Source of the DNA: Fremontodendron californicum
Taxonomy: Eukaryota; Streptophyta; Magnoliopsida; Malvales; Malvaceae
Assembly (NCBI GenBank): GCA_030761205.1
Contig: JAULJL010000021.1
Span: 7,979,160-8,043,159, forward strand
DNA length: 64,000 nt
Reading direction: 5' to 3'
In this document: positions 58,926 through 64,000 of the stretch, piece by piece
Position numbering within the stretch: position 1 is the first letter of the stretch
Layout of the letters: every line of letters starts with the position of its first letter
The notes under the pieces: model-generated
Databases searched by the model: none
Told to the model about the DNA's origin: nothing
What the model saw: only the letters and a program-made list of their open reading frames with translations
Translations under genes and position numbers: made by a program

Positions 58926-59962
58926 TAGAATCCAAAAACTTTGATATTGAGAATTCAAATAATTTTTAAATCAAAATTATATTTGTTATAAACTCTTTTT
59001 GTTATAATCTTATGATTTTATGTGGATTAATAGGTTTATATTTTGCGACAATGTTGTTGATTTCTTGATGTTTCTATAGTTAAAATGAGCATCTTGTGCT
59101 GCAAATACAACTATTCAAGGTACCTAAATTTTGTAACTGTGAACGATTTATCTTATTTACTTTATATAACCTTCGTAACATTCATCTTAAAATGTTTTAA
59201 TGTGTGGGTGATGGATAGAACTGATAATTTTGGATATCACATTATTACACGATACAAATATGACATAGAAAAAATTAATTAAAACGCGATACAAAATATA
59301 ATATGATACAAAAAAATACGAACACAAAATGAATATAAGAATGTGTCAAAATATATAACATGAATTATTAATGTGTTAATATTTATATAAATATATAATA
59401 TATTAAATACGATTATGACATATAAAAATACAAAATACGGCATAAATATACGAATTATTACATCTAGTGATTGGTTAAGTTCATTCAAACCACGTTTGAT
59501 TGGAGTTCATTGGCAGGAATACAGAGACAGAAAATATTATGTCTTTAGCAAATAGTAAGTCAGTGTATGTCGTAGCTTTAAACCTGTTCCGAAAGAAAAC
59601 TGTGAGTATTTGGTTTAGTCACCCCTGGCTCTGGGAAGTTCTTCATCTTCTTCTTCAATTAACTCCACTCATTAATTAGTTGAACATAATTTTCTTTGAA
59701 ACTATATGCAGCATTTATTATGAAATTCAAACAACTTTTATGTCAAATGCTATGTTACTCGGATTTAAAGGTGAATATCGGATATATTTAATTTTTTAAA
59801 AAAAATTAAATATATATAAAATATCATACTCATATTTATATCCAAATATGTGTCAGACATAAATATCTTAAAAAAAATAAAAAAAAAATCGAATAACATA
59901 TGACAAATATATGACTCAATTATTATGAGTTAAGATTTTGTTAATATAATTATATCACAAGT
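58926..59962. other. intergenic DNA with a reversed dispersed repeat
   Basis: No gene. 59270-59465 has repeated 'tacgata', 'aaatacg' and 'atacaaaata' words. At 59748-59885 lies a reversed copy of the dispersed repeat ('tgttactcggatttaaaggt', 'gtgtcagacataaat'). Confidence 0.4.
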
Positions 59963-59975
59963 AGTAGATTTTTTT

Positions 59976-60826
59976 TTTTTTTGGATAAGTGATTTGATTT
60001 CATTATCCAAAAGAGCAAATAATATCGTTACAATACAACTAGAGTACAAGCAACATATAAGCATTACAATCCAAAGTCTCTAACAAACAAATAACATACT
60101 TAAGCAAACATAGCACTATTTAGACTCCAAGCATCATACAAATCCCAATTAACAGAATCAGTAACAATGTTCCTTAAACCATGTAATCGTAGTCTGATAA
60201 ATTCTTGAATTTGTTGGAAAATCTGAGCCTGTGAACTAGACTTCATGTCTTGGCCATACATTCTCCTATTCCTTTATCTCCATACCAAATAAATGCAAGC
60301 ATTCAATGCAACGTGCAAGATAACTGATACCAAGGCTTTCCCTTTAAGCCTGCTAGCAATCCAGTGCAGTTCCTGTGTCCAGTCTCCTATATCACAACGA
60401 ACATTACAAGTTTGTAGATACTGCTTTCGAATTCCACTAGAATAACCGCAAGCAAAGAATAAATGGTTTATAATCTCCCGATGATGTTGACAAAGAACAT
60501 ACTCCCCTCCAATAGGGATGTCCCATGCAGTTAGTCTATCCTTAGTTGGTAATCTGTTAAGGATGACCATCCAAATAATTAATGAATGTTTGGGTATGTG
60601 AAATTTGAACCAAACAAGCCTATGCCAAGTAACTTTCATCTCCTTATGCCTAAGTTCCTTTCAAACGTAGGCTATGGAATATCTCCCGCCAGGCATTATC
60701 CAAATCTCCTTGCCATTTTGCTGTTTTATGAACTGAGAGGCAATCTATCTAAGTTGTAGAAGCTTTCTCCAATTCCAACTACAGCTTTATGTAATTGGAA
60801 TCTGCCATATATTTCTCCCTCTAAGC
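59976..60826 (-). mobile_element. 5'-truncated LINE insertion
   Basis: It is flanked by 'agtagattttttt' at 59963-59975 and 60827-60839. The T run on the plus strand at its left edge is the poly(A) tail of a minus-strand insert. Inside, the minus strand encodes the C-terminal part of a LINE ORF2: TWHRLVWFKFHIPKHSLIIWMVILNRLPTKDRL and C-x2-H-x-x-E-x-x-x-HLFFACGYSS (60274-60639), which is the zinc-binding domain that follows reverse transcriptase in plant LINEs. The reverse transcriptase itself is missing. Truncation at the 5' end is usual for these elements. Confidence 0.85.
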
Positions 60827-60839
60827 AGTAGATTTTTTT

Positions 60840-61149
60840 AACTCTACAAATGTATTAAGAAATTATCATATGTTTCATTTTTTCATTATTTATTTTATTT
60901 TATTACTATATCTTAAAAGATATTGAGCATCTTACTAATAATTTTAGTGTTAGTAAATATGATAATTTCTCCTATTATAAATAATATATAGAGAGTGATT
61001 GAACTATGGAATAATTTGAAAGGTCCAATCAAAACCAAAGCCAAAAGTGCTGAATCTTTGATTATTAAAACAATTTAATGGATTTATAATCTATATGATT
61101 TAGAATATTATCTTTGTGCTTTTGTGCCAGTTTTGCTTAGGGTTTAAGA
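60840..61149. other. intergenic DNA
   Basis: AT-rich; nothing recognisable. Confidence 0.4.
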
Positions 61150-61425
61150 GTTTTTTTTTATCTCAATATAGTTTTTTTTTTCTTAAATTATCGATGTTTT
61201 AAAATTAATTACTAAAATTCGTTTTTTTTTTACCTTGTTCGGGAATCGCCATGAGCCATAATGATTTTCTTTGATCAATTTCAAAAAAAAAAATTGAAAA
61301 ACCTGTTGAGAAATCGTCATGGGCAATGACGATTTTCCAACGGGTTAAAAAAAAGAATTTTACAATATCGGTATTTCGGAATTAAAAAAAAAGCTATATT
61401 AGGATAAAAAAACCTTAAGACGGTG
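61150..61425. mobile_element. gene-less MITE of the mobile-domain element family
   Basis: The left end 'ttttttttatctcaatatag' and the right end 'ctatattaggataaaaaaacc' match the ends of element 2. Inside are two palindromes of the 'aatcgccatgagccat' type (61227-61262 and 61302-61342) and the sub-terminal 'aattactaaaattcg' / 'aatatcggtatttcggaatt'. It has no coding content. About 275 bp. Confidence 0.75.
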
Positions 61426-62931
61426 CCTAGCTAGTAATAATTAATTTAATTTTAACAGATAAGGACAAGAAAAAAAAAATAGGGTTAAGTAGTCCTCTAC
61501 ACATATATATTTAGGGAGGGAAAGATGGGGACCATTCATACTTTTAGGACACATTTTCATAGTTTTGGGGCATAAAAGCACGACCATGTTAACAAATGTA
61601 ACTTCATTTTTTAATAAATGAAATTAATGCTAGGCTTTGTAAACAGTTTATTTAACTACTGTTTCTTCAAGGCTAAGTAGTAAATACCCTCGTAATAGTA
61701 GCAGTTAGCAGAAACCTTAATTCAGAGCCAATATATATTTACAAAAATATAGATTGAAGACATACTATGTTACTCGGACTTGAAGTGAGTGTCGGATAAA
61801 TATATGTTTCATAATTACATAACATTTGCCTATGCCCTATTATCAGTTTACTCAATTAGAGTGTTCATTTCCGTTGGATATCATTTTTTTTTTTTCTAAA
61901 TTAATTATTTTATAAGTAAAATTCTCCATCATTTGTATTCTTTTGCTTGAATCAGGAATGAGAATTTTTCTCGTAACGACACCCTTGGAGTTTTTTTTTT
62001 GTTGGATAAGTACCCTTGAAGCGCATGAAGTAGGACATTAATAAACTTAACTTTATACTGTATTGACACCAAAAATTCATCATAAATGTAGGAAGTTAGG
62101 GTATATGGATGATGAAAAATTGTGCTTGGAATCATTGAACTCAATAAATCATCTATACAAATCCAGATTCAGAGGTTTCTATAATATCTCAAGCTCTTAG
62201 TTATGATCTAGTAAAATCTTCTTCAGCTTTCAGGAGCTAAATATATATGCCATAACAGCCCTTAGTTGCTTAATATTATACATAACCCTTATCCACTAAA
62301 ACCTTAACATTCTGCAGGTGAATAAAATTTCAGGAGGTGGGTCTGGCTTTCTACTCACATTTTCAATGGAAGTCAGTGATGGGTTTTTGCTCGGAACTCC
62401 CTTATCGATTTTACTGAACTGAAGCTGAAGAACAGTTATCAGTAGCAACCTCTTCAGACATATGTTACTATCTAAAAAACATTTTATGGTCGAAGCTGTT
62501 AAGAACTGATAAAAGAAAAGATTTGATAGAAACAAAGAACAAAAGCTATTGGAATAAGATTTCCGAGCCATCACTGGCCTACCATGTAAGTTAACTTCTT
62601 TCATTAGACACTTAATTGCAGTGTATTTACATTAATTCTGCAGTTATATGAAAGGATTGAAAGAATCATGTTATCCGGAAAACATGATGTTCTAAGAAGT
62701 ACGTACACGGATACGTACTACGATATAGGATATGGCAATAAAAAATATTTTTTATATAATAAAAATATAAAATTGATATTTTTTAATTAAATATTAACTT
62801 ACAAATAACTTTTTAATTTTTTAAAATTATTTTTTAATTTAAAAATTAGAACCTTAAAAAATCTATTAGAACTAAATTATTCATTGTTGATTTCATATTT
62901 GAGAGAAAAATGCAACAAAAAAAAAAGGCTT
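61426..62931. other. intergenic DNA
   Basis: No gene can be supported. A short reversed fragment of the dispersed repeat lies at 61768-61800 ('tgttactcggacttgaagtg'). The open frame on the minus strand at 62296-62604 has no recognisable motif. Confidence 0.4.
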
Positions 62932-64000
62932 AATACAAAAATTACCCCCTAAACTATACACGGGTTCCCATTTTGGTACCTAAATCCTAACTAGGTACCT
63001 ATACTATAATTCCGTCAAACAGATTGGTACTTGATACTAACACCGTTAAATAAATGCTAACATGACAAATAGCAACCAATGAGAACGTGACACGTGGTAC
63101 AAATGCCATGTCAGCCCTACTTTTTATGATGCCACGTCATCATTGAATAAAAAATATTAAAAATTCAAATAAAATAGAAAAAAATTAAAAAAATCATAAT
63201 TTTTTTTTAATTCAGAAAATTTGAGAAAAAATACAAAAATTAAAATGATTCAAAAAATAGGAAAAATTATAAATAAAAAAAATCATATATTTTTTAAAAA
63301 TTCAAAAAAAAATTAAAAATAGGAAAAAATTATAAAAAATCAAAAAGAATATTAAAAAAAATCACAATTTTATTTTTAAAAATTAAAAATTTAAAAAAAA
63401 AATAAAAATGGAAAAAATTTAAAAAATACAAAATTCTATATTTATTAGATTTTCATAAAAAAATAGAAAACATTCACAAAAAATAGATAAAAATTATAAC
63501 AATTCAAAATAAAATTATAAAAAAATCTGAAAAATTCAAAAAAATAAAGTTAAAATATTTCAAATAATTAAAAAAATATTTAATTTTTACATTTTTAAAA
63601 ATCTGGAAAAAAAAATTAACTTTTTAAGAAAAAAAATAGAGAGAGAGAGAGAGGGAGAGAGAGAGAAAGAGAAAGAGGGAGGCGCCGGTCGACCGGCCAC
63701 AGCCTGGCCGGCGCGGGGCAGATCGACGTCAGATCTGTCCCGGGCCGACCAGGCTGCGGCCGTCCGGCCTCCCCTGCTCTTTTCTCTCTCTTTCCCTCTC
63801 TCCCCCTTTACCGATTCGCCCTCTCTCTCGCCAACCTGAGGTCGATTGGCGGGCGACCGACCCCTCCGCCGCCCCTCCCTTTCCTCTCTCTTCCTTTCCC
63901 TTCTTCCTTTCCTTTCTCTTCCTATTTTTTTTCCTTTCTAGTTTTCTTTTTTACAAAATTTTAAAAAATATATAAATATTCAATTTTTCATATTTTTCAT
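62932..64000. mobile_element. one end of a large transposable element, cut by the window edge
   Basis: It starts 'ttaatacaaaaattacccc', then 'acacgggttcccattttgg', 'aacaccgttaaat', 'gaacgtgacacgtggtac' and 'gatgccacgtcatc'. This order of motifs is shared with 970-1905. 500 bp of A/T homopolymer sequence follows, then a (GA)n run (63639-63680) and a GC-rich inverted repeat (63681-63780). The other end lies beyond the window, so type and length are unknown. Confidence 0.5.
63681..63780. repeat. GC-rich imperfect inverted repeat
   Basis: 'cgaccggccacagcctggcc' on the left pairs with 'gaccaggctgcggccgtcc' on the right around the centre 'gatcgacgtcagatct'. The surrounding DNA is over 80% A/T by eye, so the contrast is sharp. 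Confidence 0.8.

Noticed and set aside
61150..61425. A clean target duplication 'ttaaga' for the gene-less MITE
   Set aside because: The word occurs on both sides but not in matching register with the element ends, so I do not claim it as a duplication.
62296..62604. Minus-strand open frame of 102 codons
   Set aside because: No motif, no splice or promoter context; within the chance range for this base composition.

Overview
This is nuclear DNA of a flowering plant. Coding exons are split by short AT-rich GT-AG introns, the spaces between genes are very AT-rich, and nested transposable elements fill most of the window. The genes point to a eudicot. The mix of repeats (a long-LTR Tat/Ogre-type element, plant mobile domain cassettes, dispersed 'gagtccgagtaacat' repeats) suggests Malvaceae such as cotton, but that is only an inference.

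Layout. 1-2346 is AT-rich sequence with old transposon ends. 2347-5524 (+) is a nine-exon ESD4/Ulp1-type SUMO protease gene that reads cleanly to 499 aa. 7790-11512 (+) is the gene for the gamma subunit of initiation factor eIF2 (464 aa, eight coding exons and an intron in the leader). 11513-17144 is intergenic and holds a hAT element with an exact 8-bp target duplication (13240-14284). 17150-35203 is one 18-kb LTR retrotransposon of Tat/Ogre type with 4.4-kb LTRs, a tRNA-Arg primer site and an exact 5-bp target duplication. It has two gag-like frames, no visible pol, and an 81-bp tandem array before the 3' LTR. 35310-35744 is a small hAT-type MITE. 36992-38236 (-) is a single-exon gene for a plant protein with an N-terminal Cys/His motif. 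38573-39153 and 40230-40750 are two related Mutator-type MITEs. 41281-43752 (+) is a decayed ERD6-like sugar transporter. 45338-47350 is a minisatellite with an 88-bp higher-order repeat.

The most distinctive part is 47722-61425. It holds three copies of a small transposon that carries a plant mobile domain (MAIN-like) gene, plus one gene-less derivative. No transposase is visible. Each copy has arrays of palindromes next to its ends, about 31-39 bp each. The palindrome cores are specific to each copy, and the outer arms differ from palindrome to palindrome while staying self-complementary. Each gene also has a conserved palindrome just upstream of its TATA box, containing paired inverted TTGAC cores. 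One copy has 9-10 bp target duplications of Mutator type.

59963-60839 is a 5'-truncated LINE with a 13-bp target duplication. From 62932 to the window end is one end of another element, with a striking GC-rich inverted repeat. Only three host genes look functional: the SUMO protease, eIF2-gamma and the Cys/His-motif protein. They do not form a pathway together.
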